Part shown: positions 19,415 through 28,812 of the stretch, one piece after another
Position numbering within the stretch: the stretch's first letter is position 1
Layout: the number at the start of each line of letters is the position of its first letter
Origin: an uncultured Aliiroseovarius sp.
GTDB lineage: Bacteria; Pseudomonadota; Alphaproteobacteria; Rhodobacterales; Rhodobacteraceae
Direction: 5' to 3'
NCBI RefSeq assembly: GCF_947492455.1
Contig: NZ_CANLNB010000001.1
Location: forward strand, 248,001 to 312,000
DNA length: 64,000 bases
The notes under the pieces: model-generated
Databases searched by the model: none
What the model saw: the letters and a program-made list of their open reading frames with translations, nothing else
Told to the model about the DNA's origin: nothing
Translations under genes and position numbers: made by a program

Positions 19415-20317
19415 TCACACAAAGATCATCGACGACAGCTTGCGACGACCGGTCAGAGCGATCGGGTCCTTGGCGTCCAGAGCGTCGAAAATGGTGAAGA
19501 GCTGCTGCTTGGCGGCGGCGTCGTTCCAGTCTCTATCCCGGCGGAAAAGCTCCAAAAGCTCGTCCACGGCGCCTTGCACATCGCCATCAGCGTTCATCGC
19601 AACGGCCAGATCAAAGCGCGACTGGTGATCGTCGGGGTTGGCGTCGACAGCGGCGCGCAGCTCGGCAACAGGGCCGGCGCTTGCGGCCTGACGGGCCAGT
19701 TCGATCTGGGCGCGCACGGCTTCAAGATCCGGCGCGTCCGAGATCTCGGCCGGGGCGCCATTCAGGGTCGCTTCGGCGTCGTCGGCATTGCCAACAGCAA
19801 GGTGCGTGCGGGCCAGACCGGCATAGGCCGGGCCCGAGTTCGGGTCTTCTTCAAGGATCGCGGCATAGGTCTGGGCGGCGTCCTGAACCTCGCCCGCTTC
19901 CAGCATTTCGTCCGCGGCGGCAATGGCATCCGCCAGACCACCGTCACCGCCAAGGGCTGCGACACGGTTGACGAACTCCTTGATCTCGCTGGGCGGCACT
20001 GCGCCTTGGAAGCCATCCACAGGCTGGCCTTGAAAGAACGCATAAACGGTCGGGATCGACTGCACGCGCATCTGGCCTGCGATCATCTGGTTTTCATCCA
20101 CATTCACCTTGGCCATGCGCACTTTGCCGCCAGCCTCGGTCACAGCGGCTTCCAAAGCCGGGCCGAGCGTTTTGCACGGGCCGCACCACGGCGCCCAGAA
20201 ATCGACGATCACCGGCACCTCTTGCGAGGCTTCGATCACGTCCTGCATGAAGGTCGCTTCGCCCACATCTTTGATCAGTTCCACGCCCGCAGACGCGCCG
20301 TCCATTCCGAATTCCAT
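19415..20317 (-). CDS. Thioredoxin-fold co-chaperone with TPR-like C-term (CnoX/YbbN-like)
   Basis: VDFWAPWCGPCKTLGPALE plus tetratricopeptide-like C-terminal half. Confidence 0.88.
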   Translation of the reverse strand: MEFGMDGASAGVELIKDVGEATFMQDVIEASQEVPVIVDFWAPWCGPCKTLGPALEAAVTEAGGKVRMAKVNVDENQMIAGQMRVQSIPTVYAFFQGQPVDGFQGAVPPSEIKEFVNRVAALGGDGGLADAIAAADEMLEAGEVQDAAQTYAAILEEDPNSGPAYAGLARTHLAVGNADDAEATLNGAPAEISDAPDLEAVRAQIELARQAASAGPVAELRAAVDANPDDHQSRFDLAVAMNADGDVQGAVDELLELFRRDRDWNDAAAKQQLFTIFDALDAKDPIALTGRRKLSSMIFV

Positions 20318-20372
20318 GGCTTTGGCTCCGTTAAATAGGTTTACCGCTTATATGGCGCGGGTGAGGGTGGTT

Positions 20373-21161
20373 TTAAAGGTCAAACGTCGCGAAGACCGGC
20401 GCGTGATCCGAGGGCTTCTCCCATCCGCGCGCGTCGCGCATCACCCGCGAACCGTGGCCTGCGTTGGAAATATCGGGCGTGGCCCAGACGTGGTCCAGTC
20501 GGCGCCCCTTATCGGCGGCGTTCCAGTCGCGGGCACGATAGGACCACCAGCTGTAAAGCTGCCCTTCGGGGATGTCCTGACGTGTGATGTCGACCCAACC
20601 GGCGGCATCCTGTACGTCGCCCAGCGCCTCGACCTCGATCGGCGTATGGCTGACCACCTTCAAAAGCTGCTTGTGCGACCAGACATCGTCTTCGCGCGGG
20701 GCGATGTTCAGATCGCCCACAAGGATCGACTTCTGCGGCTTCTCGCGCCCGAAATGGTCGCGCATGTCGGTGAGGTAGTCGAGCTTTTGGCCAAACTTCT
20801 CGTTCACCTCGCGATCCGGCACATCGCCGCCCGCAGGGACATAGAAGTTGTGAACCGTCACGCCGTTTTCCAGCTGCCCGGCGATGTGACGGGCGTGGCC
20901 CAGATCGGCAAAATCAAAGCTCTCGGTCTCGACCATCGGGATGCGCGACAGGATTGCGACGCCATTGTAACCCTTCTGCCCGCGCGCCACCATGTGGGTG
21001 TACCCCAGCGCCTTGAACCCCTCGAGCGGGATCTTTTCCACCGGGCTTTTGCACTCCTGAAGGCACAGCACATCCGGCGCTTCTTCCTCGAGCAGCTTTA
21101 GCACAATCGGTTCCCGCAGACGGACCGAGTTGATGTTCCAGGTGGCAAGGGTGAAGCTCAT
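20373..21161 (-). CDS. xth: Exodeoxyribonuclease III
   Basis: MSFTLATWNINSVRLRE, LCLQECK, LVGDLNIAPREDDVW, RLDHVWAT, SDHAPVFATF. Confidence 0.92.
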   Translation of the reverse strand: MSFTLATWNINSVRLREPIVLKLLEEEAPDVLCLQECKSPVEKIPLEGFKALGYTHMVARGQKGYNGVAILSRIPMVETESFDFADLGHARHIAGQLENGVTVHNFYVPAGGDVPDREVNEKFGQKLDYLTDMRDHFGREKPQKSILVGDLNIAPREDDVWSHKQLLKVVSHTPIEVEALGDVQDAAGWVDITRQDIPEGQLYSWWSYRARDWNAADKGRRLDHVWATPDISNAGHGSRVMRDARGWEKPSDHAPVFATFDL

Positions 21162-21249
21162 GGTGTCCTCCGGTGAACGCGCGTTTGGGGCGACCATAAA
21201 GGACGGATCAAAAAGTGAACAGGGGCGAGTTTCATCCCGCCCCCCTTCT

Positions 21250-21627
21250 TTAGCTGTAGGTTACCACTTCCCATTCGACACCGTCATGGTCATCGAAATA
21301 AAACCGTTTTCCCGGCTCGTAATCCGCGTGGTTGTGCGGGGTGAATCCGGCTGCTTTCACCCGTGCTTCGACCGCATCAATATCGTCCACAACAACCCCC
21401 ACATGGTTCAAACTTGCACGGGTGGTGTAGGAATGTTGCGGGTCCTTCATCGCCATGTTGGGCGTGTATAGAGCCACATATGACCCCTTATCGCCCACAT
21501 GCGCGGTGTATCCGCCCGATATCGCGTCGCCCTCCCAGCGGGTGGTCCAGCCAAACACTGCGCCCAGCCAGGCGGCGGTTGCTTTGGGGTCGCTTACGGT
21601 CACATTCACATGCTCTAGATTTGCCAT
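21250..21627 (-). CDS. VOC (glyoxalase/dioxygenase superfamily) protein
   Basis: LEHVNVTVSDPKATAAWLGAVFGW...LNHVGVVVDDIDAVEARV...RFYFDDHDGVEWEVVTY. Confidence 0.88.
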   Translation of the reverse strand: MANLEHVNVTVSDPKATAAWLGAVFGWTTRWEGDAISGGYTAHVGDKGSYVALYTPNMAMKDPQHSYTTRASLNHVGVVVDDIDAVEARVKAAGFTPHNHADYEPGKRFYFDDHDGVEWEVVTYS

Positions 21628-21668
21628 TTTGGCCTCCTTGATCTTTGGTGCGACTCGGTTGATAATTC

Positions 21669-21684
21669 CTAAAGTTAACTTTAG
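21669..21684. promoter_or_regulatory. SoxR-type operator in divergent VOC/soxR promoter
   Basis: CTAAAGTTAACTTTAG, 16-bp perfect palindrome sharing the AAGTTAACTT core expected of SoxR boxes. Confidence 0.8.
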
Positions 21685-21712
21685 CTCAAGCTTTTTCTTT
21701 CGGGGGTTTCAC

Positions 21713-22177
21713 ATGCAACGCAGGAACGAGATTTCGATCGGCACATTGGCAAACCGCACCGGGTTGGCCGTATCCGCAATCCGGTACTACGAGACCCAAG
21801 GACTGGTCGCGCCCGAACGCAATGCGGGCGGTCAGAGACGATTCTTGAGGTCAGACATCCGCCGCCTGAGCTTTGTGATGATCGCGCAGAAATTTGGTTT
21901 CACGCTGGACCGCATCCGCGAGGTTCTGGGGCGCCTGCCCCAAAGCCGCACGCCGACTGCCAAGGACTGGACCGAGATCTCGCAGGACTTCCGCGCGGAA
22001 CTGGACGAACAGATACAGGCTCTAACCCGCCTGCGTGACAAGCTGGACGGCTGCATTGGTTGCGGCTGTCTGTCTCTGGACCGCTGTGCACTGTACAACC
22101 CCGACGATGTAGCAGCGGATAAGGGCGCGGGGCCGCGGTATTTGATGGGGGATCAGGCCGTGCGGCCAGAGGACTAG
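21713..22177 (+). CDS. soxR: Redox-sensitive MerR-family regulator SoxR
   Basis: ISIGTLANRTGLAVSAIRYYETQGLV MerR HTH; CIGCGCLSLDRC 2Fe-2S cysteine motif. Confidence 0.92.
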   Translation: MQRRNEISIGTLANRTGLAVSAIRYYETQGLVAPERNAGGQRRFLRSDIRRLSFVMIAQKFGFTLDRIREVLGRLPQSRTPTAKDWTEISQDFRAELDEQIQALTRLRDKLDGCIGCGCLSLDRCALYNPDDVAADKGAGPRYLMGDQAVRPED

Positions 22178-22214
22178 TAATCCCTTGATCTGCCTTAAGG
22201 CGCCGCATCGCCCT

Positions 22215-22238
22215 CTCCTTCACACTGATGTGAAGGAG
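22215..22238 (+). promoter_or_regulatory. Hairpin whose 3' arm contains the Shine-Dalgarno of the VIT-family gene
   Basis: CTCCTTCACA-CTGA-TGTGAAGGAG; GAAGGAG lies 7 nt before ATG 22246. Confidence 0.6.
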
Positions 22239-22245
22239 ATCGCAC

Positions 22246-22956
22246 ATGTCAGATCACGGACACAGCCCACAGGAAATCACAGCCCGCATCGGGGCCCCAC
22301 CCGGACGTGGGGTATTGAAGGATGCCGTCTATGGTGCGATTGACGGTGCGGTGACCACATTTGCCATCGTCGCGGGCGTTGCGGGGGCCGGGCTGTCCCC
22401 GTTCATCATTGTCATTTTAGGGCTGGCGAACGTACTGGCCGACGGGTTCTCGATGGCCGCGGCGGCCTATTCCGGGACTAAAGCGGAACAGGACAATTTC
22501 CAGCGCATCCGAAAGATCGAAGAGGAACACATCGCCCGTAATCCCGAAGGCGAGTGGCGCGAGGTGCGCGAGATCCTGGCCCAGAAAGGCCTGTCTGACC
22601 GCATCCTGGACGAGGCAACAGACGCCATCACCAAGGACAAAGAAAACTGGATCGCCATGATGATGGAAGGCGAATACGGGCTGGGCGGAATAGACCCTAA
22701 TCCACTGCGATCCGCCACTACCACCTTTCTGGCCTTCCTGGTGGCGGGCATGGTGCCCCTGCTGCCCTTTATCCTGAATCTCGAAAACGCGTTCACCTAC
22801 TCAGCATGGATGACCATGGCCAGCTTCTTCGCCATCGGCGCCTTAAAAAGCCACTGGTCCCTCAGCCCGTGGTGGCGGTCAGCCTTTGAGACACTGCTGA
22901 TCGGTGGCGCGGCGGCAGGGCTGGCATATGGCGTAGGCAGCCTTTTCAACACATAG
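22246..22956 (+). CDS. VIT1/CCC1 transporter family protein
   Basis: LKDAVYGAIDGAVTTFAIVAGVAGAGLS, ANVLADGFSMAAAAYSGTKAE. Confidence 0.9.
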   Translation: MSDHGHSPQEITARIGAPPGRGVLKDAVYGAIDGAVTTFAIVAGVAGAGLSPFIIVILGLANVLADGFSMAAAAYSGTKAEQDNFQRIRKIEEEHIARNPEGEWREVREILAQKGLSDRILDEATDAITKDKENWIAMMMEGEYGLGGIDPNPLRSATTTFLAFLVAGMVPLLPFILNLENAFTYSAWMTMASFFAIGALKSHWSLSPWWRSAFETLLIGGAAAGLAYGVGSLFNT

Positions 22957-23120
22957 AAAACAGGTCGTTGCTCATAAATATGGATAAGACGGCCAACCCT
23001 CTGCCAAAACACAGCTTTTAGTGACTTTGGGGCAACTGCTTACAACGTACCGGTGTGCGACGTTGACCTTGCGACACAAAGGCCGCATTAACCAAATGTG
23101 GGATTAGGAAGGGTATTACA

Positions 23121-23720
23121 ATGAAAACCAAGATTTGTGCAGCACTTGCACTGAGCGCATCCTTGCTTGGCGCAAGCGCAGCTTCGGCAGAAGAAGGCTT
23201 CTACTACGGTGGTTCGATCGGTGGATCGTCGTTCAATAGCGGCAGAGGGAACTTTGTTGAGACAGAAGGTAATAGCCTCACGCTTGGTGTGGTTGCTGGC
23301 TATAGCTTCGAACTTCAGAACGGCTGGTCGGCTGGCGTCGAAGGTTCGTTCGACTTCCTGACTGGCGGAGCGATGTCCTATAGTAACGGACAGCCCTCCT
23401 GCACCAGCCGTTCGCCTGACTGGTGTGACGTCGACAGCATCGTACGCGTCCGTGGCTTCGTGGGCGTACCAGTGAACGACAACCTCGAGTTCTTGGCTAT
23501 GGGCGGCTTCGCCACCGCTTCCGGTTTTGCAGAAGACGGACCGACCACCTTTGTAGACAGCCGCGCTAAAGGCTTCACAGTAGGCGTGGGCGCTCAGACC
23601 CAAACCGGCTTCGGCACCACCCGGTTCGAACTGATCTATGACGAAATGTCGAACGTCACGCCGAACCGCTATGACAAGACGCTGAAAGTGATCTCACTGA
23701 AGACGTCAATTCTGTTCTGA
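23121..23720 (+). CDS. Outer-membrane beta-barrel protein (OmpA/OprF-like small porin family)
   Basis: Signal peptide MKTKICAALALSASLLGASAASA; alternating beta pattern; C-terminal aromatic (SILF). Confidence 0.8.
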   Translation: MKTKICAALALSASLLGASAASAEEGFYYGGSIGGSSFNSGRGNFVETEGNSLTLGVVAGYSFELQNGWSAGVEGSFDFLTGGAMSYSNGQPSCTSRSPDWCDVDSIVRVRGFVGVPVNDNLEFLAMGGFATASGFAEDGPTTFVDSRAKGFTVGVGAQTQTGFGTTRFELIYDEMSNVTPNRYDKTLKVISLKTSILF

Positions 23721-23742
23721 TCCAAATCCAGTTCAGCATAAT

Positions 23743-23774
23743 CGGGCGTAGGGGGAACCTTGCGCCCGTTTTTC
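23743..23774 (+). terminator. Rho-independent terminator after beta-barrel gene
   Basis: CGGGCG...CGCCCG hairpin followed by TTTTTCG. Confidence 0.7.
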
Positions 23775-23794
23775 GTTTGTCCCTGTGCCGCATG

Positions 23795-23819
23795 AAAAAA
23801 CCGGGCCACGCGGGCCCGG
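23795..23819 (-). terminator. Rho-independent terminator for the response regulator gene (reverse strand)
   Basis: CCGGGCC (23801-23807)/GGCCCGG (23813-23819); T6 on minus strand. Confidence 0.75.
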
Positions 23820-23869
23820 CCAGTCTTCAGGGAGGGAAGCGTACTCGTAACCCCGAGTACGAGGGAACC

Positions 23870-24556
23870 TTAGGCGTTCAGGCGATAGCCACCGCTTTCC
23901 GTCACCAACAACCGCGCGTTCGAGGGATCGGGCTCGATCTTTTGGCGCAACCGATAGATGTGAGTTTCCAGCGTGTGGGTGGTGACGCCCGCGTTATAGC
24001 CCCAGACCTCGTGCAGCAGCACGTCGCGGGCGACGACGCCATCGTTCGAGCGATAGAGGAACTTCAGGATGTTCGTCTCTTTCTCGGTCAGGCGAACTTT
24101 GCGGTCGTCCTCGGTCACCAGCATCTTCACCGACGGCTTGAACGTATACGGCCCAAGCTGGAATACGGCGTCTTCGGACTGTTCATGCTGGCGCAGCTGG
24201 GCGCGGATGCGGGCCAGAAGCACCGGGAATTTGAAGGGTTTCGACACATAGTCATTGGCACCCGCATCCAGACCCAGAATGGTGTCCGCGTCGGTGTCAT
24301 GACCGGTCAGCATCAGGATCGGGCATTTCACACCCTGCTTGCGCATCACGCGGCACAGCTCGCGCCCATCCGTGTCCGGCAGGCCCACGTCAAGGATCAC
24401 CAGATCATACAGCGCTTCCTTGGACTTGGTGATCGCCTCGGCCCCGTTTCCGGCTTCGAAAACATCGAAATCCTCGGTCATCAGCAGCTGTTCGGCCAAG
24501 GCGTCGCGCAGATCCTCGTCGTCATCTACCAGCAAAATCTTTTTCAACGTGGACAT
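23870..24556 (-). CDS. OmpR/PhoB-family response regulator
   Basis: KKILLVDDDEDLRDALAEQ, LVILDVGLPDTDG, winged-helix C-term VWGYNAGVTTHTLETHIYRLRQKI. Confidence 0.92.
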   Translation of the reverse strand: MSTLKKILLVDDDEDLRDALAEQLLMTEDFDVFEAGNGAEAITKSKEALYDLVILDVGLPDTDGRELCRVMRKQGVKCPILMLTGHDTDADTILGLDAGANDYVSKPFKFPVLLARIRAQLRQHEQSEDAVFQLGPYTFKPSVKMLVTEDDRKVRLTEKETNILKFLYRSNDGVVARDVLLHEVWGYNAGVTTHTLETHIYRLRQKIEPDPSNARLLVTESGGYRLNA

Positions 24557-24701
24557 GGCGCCCTCCTTCATCCTGTTGCTGTCAGATTTGTGGGCGCGCA
24601 CGGAAATGACAAGATATGCAACAAAACTCTCACGGCCTCGTGTCAATTCGCCGGGAAATGTTTCATATGGTGACAGAACCACCTATCTAGGGCGGGAAAG
24701 G

Positions 24702-25787
24702 ATGCCCATGACGCTTGCCCCAAACCAGACCGAGCTTCTTGCCCGCGCCCGTGCCGATCTGCGCATGGGGGTGCCAGTCGTGTTGCGGCTGGATGGTCGC
24801 GCTGTGATCGCGGCTGCGGCCGAGACCCTGTCGGCGGGCCGGTTGGACGATCTGCGCGCCTTGGGGGACGCCGTTCTGGCGATCACGCCGCGCCGGGCAG
24901 AAACACTGAAGGCCCGCGCCTATTCCGACCGTGTGGCCCGGATCGAACTGCCATCAGACGCGGATACCCGCTGGATCGCCTCGGTCGCGGACCCGGCGGA
25001 TGACCTGTCGCACCCGATGAAAGGCCCGTTCCGCACCTGTCGCGGCGGCGATGACGCGCTGGAAGCACATGCGATCGCGCTGTGCAAATCGGCGCAGCTT
25101 TTGCCCTCGGCCTTGGTGGTTGAAACGCTGGATGCCAATGAGCTGACCCAGATGCATGGCCTGACGTCCGTGCATCTGAACCCAGAAACGCTCCGCGATT
25201 TGCATCTGGCGCCTGTGGTCCACGCCCGTCTACCCATGCAAGTGTCCGAGGCCGGACGGCTGCACATCTTCCGCCCAGAAGATGGCGGGGAGGAGCATTA
25301 CGCCGTCGAAATCGGCCGTCCCGCGCGCGACGAACCGGTGCTGGCGCGCCTGCATTCCGCCTGCTTCACGGGCGACGTTCTGGGCAGCCTGAAATGCGAT
25401 TGCGGCCCGCAGTTGAATGCGGCGTTGGCGGCGATGGGCGAAAACGGCGCGGGCGTACTGCTTTACCTGAACCAAGAGGGTCGCGGCATTGGTCTGGCCA
25501 ACAAGATGCGCGCCTATTCCTTGCAAGATCAAGGGTTTGACACGGTCGAGGCCAACCACCGCCTTGGCTTTGAAGACGACGAACGTGACTTCCGCATCGG
25601 GTCCGAAATCCTGAAATCCATGGGATTCTCTCAGGTCAAACTCATGACCAACAACCCGCGCAAAGTGGCGATGATGGAAGACAACGGCATCAAAGTGGCC
25701 GAACGGGTGCCCCTGAAAGTCGGCGAAGGCGCGCATAATGCGGCCTATTTGGCGACGAAAGCCGCAAAATCCGGGCACCTGCTGTGA
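24702..25787 (+). CDS. ribA: GTP cyclohydrolase II
   Basis: RLHSACFTGDVLGSLKCDCGPQL, LLYLNQEGRGIGLANKMRAY, LMTNNPRKV. Confidence 0.93.
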   Translation: MPMTLAPNQTELLARARADLRMGVPVVLRLDGRAVIAAAAETLSAGRLDDLRALGDAVLAITPRRAETLKARAYSDRVARIELPSDADTRWIASVADPADDLSHPMKGPFRTCRGGDDALEAHAIALCKSAQLLPSALVVETLDANELTQMHGLTSVHLNPETLRDLHLAPVVHARLPMQVSEAGRLHIFRPEDGGEEHYAVEIGRPARDEPVLARLHSACFTGDVLGSLKCDCGPQLNAALAAMGENGAGVLLYLNQEGRGIGLANKMRAYSLQDQGFDTVEANHRLGFEDDERDFRIGSEILKSMGFSQVKLMTNNPRKVAMMEDNGIKVAERVPLKVGEGAHNAAYLATKAAKSGHLL

Positions 25788-26296
25788 CCCTTCCGCGCCG
25801 CCATGACATGACCGTCACCCGCTGGGGCGCGCGGTTCATGGGGCGACGCTTTCCCGTGGCGATCGGGCGCGGCGGTATGACCGATGACAAGCGCGAAGGC
25901 GACGGGGCAACCCCGCGCGGCGTCTGGCGTCTGGTGGGCGGTAGCTTCCGTGCGGACCGTCTGGCCCATCCTGACACGCTGTTCGACCTGAACGCCATTG
26001 GCCCGATGGATATCTGGTCCGACGATCCCACAGATCCGGCCTATAATCACGGGTTGCGCGCGCAAAATTACGCGCCAAGCCACGAGAAAATGCGCATGAC
26101 CGCGCCGCTTTATGACGTGGTGCTGTTCAGCGATTGGAACTATCCCGACGCCACGCCCGGTAAAGGCTCGGCCATTTTCGTGCATCACTGGCGCAAACCG
26201 CGTCACCCAACGGCGGGGTGCTTGGCCTTCGCGCCGAAAGACCTGCGCTGGATCCTAGACCGCTGGACCAATCACAGCCGGATCATCGTCCGCTGA
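25784..26296 (+). CDS. L,D-transpeptidase (YkuD) family protein
   Basis: IFVHHWRKPRHPTAGCLAFAPKDLRWIL matches the HxxxxxxxGCxxF-type catalytic region. Confidence 0.85.
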   Translation: MTLPRRHDMTVTRWGARFMGRRFPVAIGRGGMTDDKREGDGATPRGVWRLVGGSFRADRLAHPDTLFDLNAIGPMDIWSDDPTDPAYNHGLRAQNYAPSHEKMRMTAPLYDVVLFSDWNYPDATPGKGSAIFVHHWRKPRHPTAGCLAFAPKDLRWILDRWTNHSRIIVR

Positions 26297-26300
26297 ACGC

Positions 26301-26360
26301 ATTTTCTTGCCAAAAATATCCTGGGGTGAGAGCCGCAGGCTCGAGGGGCAAAGCCCCTTA
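26301..26360 (-). repeat. Dispersed hairpin + AGGATATTT-N4-CAAGAAAA element, copy A
   Basis: Minus strand TTAAGGGGCTTTGCCCCTCGAGCCTGCGGCTCTCACCCCAGGATATTTTTGGCAAGAAAAT; overlaps the stop of the downstream-listed YggS gene. Confidence 0.65.
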
Positions 26361-27011
26361 ACCATAGTCGCGCTCGCCAAAAATCGCCGAACCAACCCGG
26401 ACATAGGTCGCGCCCTGCGCAATCGCGCGTTCGAAATCGCCGCTCATCCCCATCGACAGCCCGTCAAAGCCATGTTTCTTCGCCAGCTTAGCCAGAAGCG
26501 CGAAATGCAGGCTGGGCTCTTCATCCGAGGGCGGGATGCACATCAGCCCTTCCACGGGCAGTTTCAATTCGCGGCACAGGGCAACCAGTTCGTCCAGATC
26601 GCCGGGCAGAACGCCGGCTTTCTGATCCTCTTCCCCCGTATTCACCTGAATAAACAAACGAGGGCAGTGGCCTTCTTCTTCCGCGATACGCGCGATGGCA
26701 CGGGCCAGTTTGGGGCGGTCGACGGAATGGATCACGTCGAACAGCCCAATGGCCTGCCGTGTCTTATTCGTCTGAAGCGGGCCGATCAGGTGCAGCTCAA
26801 CCCCGTCGAATTTTTCCTTCAGTTCGGGCCACTTGCCAGCGGCCTCTTGCACCTTGTTTTCACCGAAGACGCGGTGGCCTTCTTCCAACACCGCGATCAC
26901 GCGCTCCAACGGTTGAACCTTGGACACGGCAATCAGCTGTGCCGACCCCGGGGTGCGGCCCATGCGCGCCTCTTCCTTGGCGATGCGGGTTTGAATGTCT
27001 GAAAGAGCCAT
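26358..27011 (-). CDS. YggS family pyridoxal-phosphate-binding protein
   Basis: LIAVSKVQPLERVIAVLEEGHRVFGENKVQEA, LHLIGPLQTNK, FIQVNTGEE, LSMGMSGDFERAIAQGATYVRVGSAIFG. Confidence 0.94.
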   Translation of the reverse strand: MALSDIQTRIAKEEARMGRTPGSAQLIAVSKVQPLERVIAVLEEGHRVFGENKVQEAAGKWPELKEKFDGVELHLIGPLQTNKTRQAIGLFDVIHSVDRPKLARAIARIAEEEGHCPRLFIQVNTGEEDQKAGVLPGDLDELVALCRELKLPVEGLMCIPPSDEEPSLHFALLAKLAKKHGFDGLSMGMSGDFERAIAQGATYVRVGSAIFGERDYG

Positions 27012-27048
27012 GGGTCATCCTGTCGTTTCTACAATGACAGATGTCCCA

Positions 27049-27079
27049 AAAGAAAAGAGCGGACGCAAGGCCCGCTCTT
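27049..27079 (-). terminator. Terminator of porin gene (reverse strand)
   Basis: AAGAGCGG/CCGCTCTT hairpin with TTTTC-containing tail on minus strand. Confidence 0.6.
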
Positions 27080-27103
27080 CCCTTACCAAATAATCCGTTA
27101 GGA

Positions 27104-27919
27104 TTAGAAGGTCATGTTGATGCCCAGATCGGCTTTGGTAACGCCGTTAACTTCTGCAACACCTGCGTCAACCGAAGCGCCGCCGCCCAGGTCGTACGAG
27201 ATGCCCAGACCGTAGCCTTCAACACCGTCATCGTTGCCGTAAGCAATGGTGATGGTCGAAGCGCCCATGGTGTAGCCAGCGTCAACACCGTACGAATAGT
27301 TGGAAGCAGTCGAGTCACGGCCATACAGAGCGTTCAGAGCAATGTCGCCGAAGGTGGCGCCAGCGCTGATTGCATATACGGTGTTACCACCGTCTTTTTC
27401 CACACCAGCACCAACTTTGAAGTCGCCCATTGCGTACTTGGCGCCAATCGCCCAGTCCGAAGCACCGGAGGACAGGTCGCCCGACAGAGCAACGCTGAAA
27501 TCACCAAAGGTACCTTGGTACAGAGCGTTAGCGGTCGAGGTGCCTTTTTCGGCTTCTGCCAGGTTGTCAACACCCAGACCCGAATAACCGACGTCTTTGA
27601 TGCCCGAAACCGAAGCGTCAACAGCGTTGTCTACGGTACCAACCGACAGCTTGCCGAAGCCGCCTTCGATGTAAACAACTTGGTTGTCAGTAACACCAAA
27701 ACCACCGTTGTCGAAGGTCAGGTCCAGATCGGCACCAAACGACAGGCCACCATCGGTTTCACCGGTCAGCGAGATGTTCAGGGTGGTGTAGTAGTCCGGG
27801 TTCCAGTTGGTGCCGTCGTAGATCATACCGAAGCCAGCAGCACCGGTGAAGTCTGCGTCAGCAGCAGCGAAACCAGCCGAAGCGACCAGAGCGGTCGAAG
27901 CGAAGAGAATCTTTTTCAT
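27104..27919 (-). CDS. Gram-negative porin
   Basis: Signal MKKILFASTALVASAGFAAA; ADADFTGAAGFGMIYDGTNWN; C-terminal ADLGINMTF. Confidence 0.9.
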   Translation of the reverse strand: MKKILFASTALVASAGFAAADADFTGAAGFGMIYDGTNWNPDYYTTLNISLTGETDGGLSFGADLDLTFDNGGFGVTDNQVVYIEGGFGKLSVGTVDNAVDASVSGIKDVGYSGLGVDNLAEAEKGTSTANALYQGTFGDFSVALSGDLSSGASDWAIGAKYAMGDFKVGAGVEKDGGNTVYAISAGATFGDIALNALYGRDSTASNYSYGVDAGYTMGASTITIAYGNDDGVEGYGLGISYDLGGGASVDAGVAEVNGVTKADLGINMTF

Positions 27920-28214
27920 TTCGTTTTCCCTCATAAATTTTAGAGTTCGCCTCAATTCAGGGGAATCCGAATTGAGTATGCATCGTTCAATCCACCTTTC
28001 CGGCGCTCATTGCAAGCTGACTGAAACGTCGAAAACCGAATGTCGGGCATATTGGTGCTTTCATGCCACAGTTTCATTCGCGCAGTCGGCGAAAACCCGC
28101 AATATCAAGCGATTCTCTAATTATATGACTCACATAGGGTGCTTGGGAAAACGCTTGCCCGCCCGCAGGGGCTTATATACTAACAAGAGGAATTTTTACT
28201 TATGGGGCTGTTTC

Positions 28215-28739
28215 ATGGGCATCCTTAAAACGTCTGCTTTTGGTCTGTCATTGATCGCTATGCTTGGTCTTTCTGCCTGTGGTGGCAGCCGTGGATCAGT
28301 TGGCTCCGCTGGATCGGGCAATATTTTCGGAGGCGGCTCGAACGCCCAGCAACAAGGTGGTGGGCTTGGGCACACGCCAGAAATTGAAGAGCCGCGCGAG
28401 ACGATCTGGGATCTGTTCAAGAACGTGGACGACCCCAACACCACGGTCGAAGTTAACCGCTATATCTGGAACGCATCGCTTGATGTGCTGAGCTTCATGC
28501 CGGTTCAGGCCGCTGACCCGTTTTCGGGCATTATCGTATTTGGCTATGGCCGTCCGCCGGGTGGCGGTGCAGCTTACAAAGCCACAGTATATGTCCGTGA
28601 CCCCGCGCTGGACGCGCGCTCGCTGTCGGTTGCGCTGTATACACGCGGTGGCCCGGCCAGCGCCGAAGCCGTCCGCAAGGTCGAAGACGCGATCCTGACC
28701 CGCGCGCGTCAGCTACGTATTCGTGACGGCAAGCTCTAG
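28215..28739 (+). CDS. DUF3576 domain lipoprotein
   Basis: Lipobox MLGLSACGG; position directly upstream of leuS-lptE-holA as in other alphaproteobacteria. Confidence 0.8.
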   Translation: MGILKTSAFGLSLIAMLGLSACGGSRGSVGSAGSGNIFGGGSNAQQQGGGLGHTPEIEEPRETIWDLFKNVDDPNTTVEVNRYIWNASLDVLSFMPVQAADPFSGIIVFGYGRPPGGGAAYKATVYVRDPALDARSLSVALYTRGGPASAEAVRKVEDAILTRARQLRIRDGKL

Positions 28740-28767
28740 ACCCGGAACGACCAGACTTATAAGACAT

Positions 28768-28793
28768 GCGCCGGGCCCATAGCCCGGCGTTTT
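28768..28793 (+). terminator. Hairpin terminator between DUF3576 gene and leuS
   Basis: CGCCGGGC (28769-28776)/GCCCGGCG (28782-28789) followed by TTTT. Confidence 0.7.
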
Positions 28794-28812
28794 CACATCA
28801 AGGACCTGACGA

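Noticed and set aside
24339-24701. N-terminal extension of the listed GTP cyclohydrolase II ORF
   Set aside because: Antisense to the response regulator; native start is the ATG at 24702.
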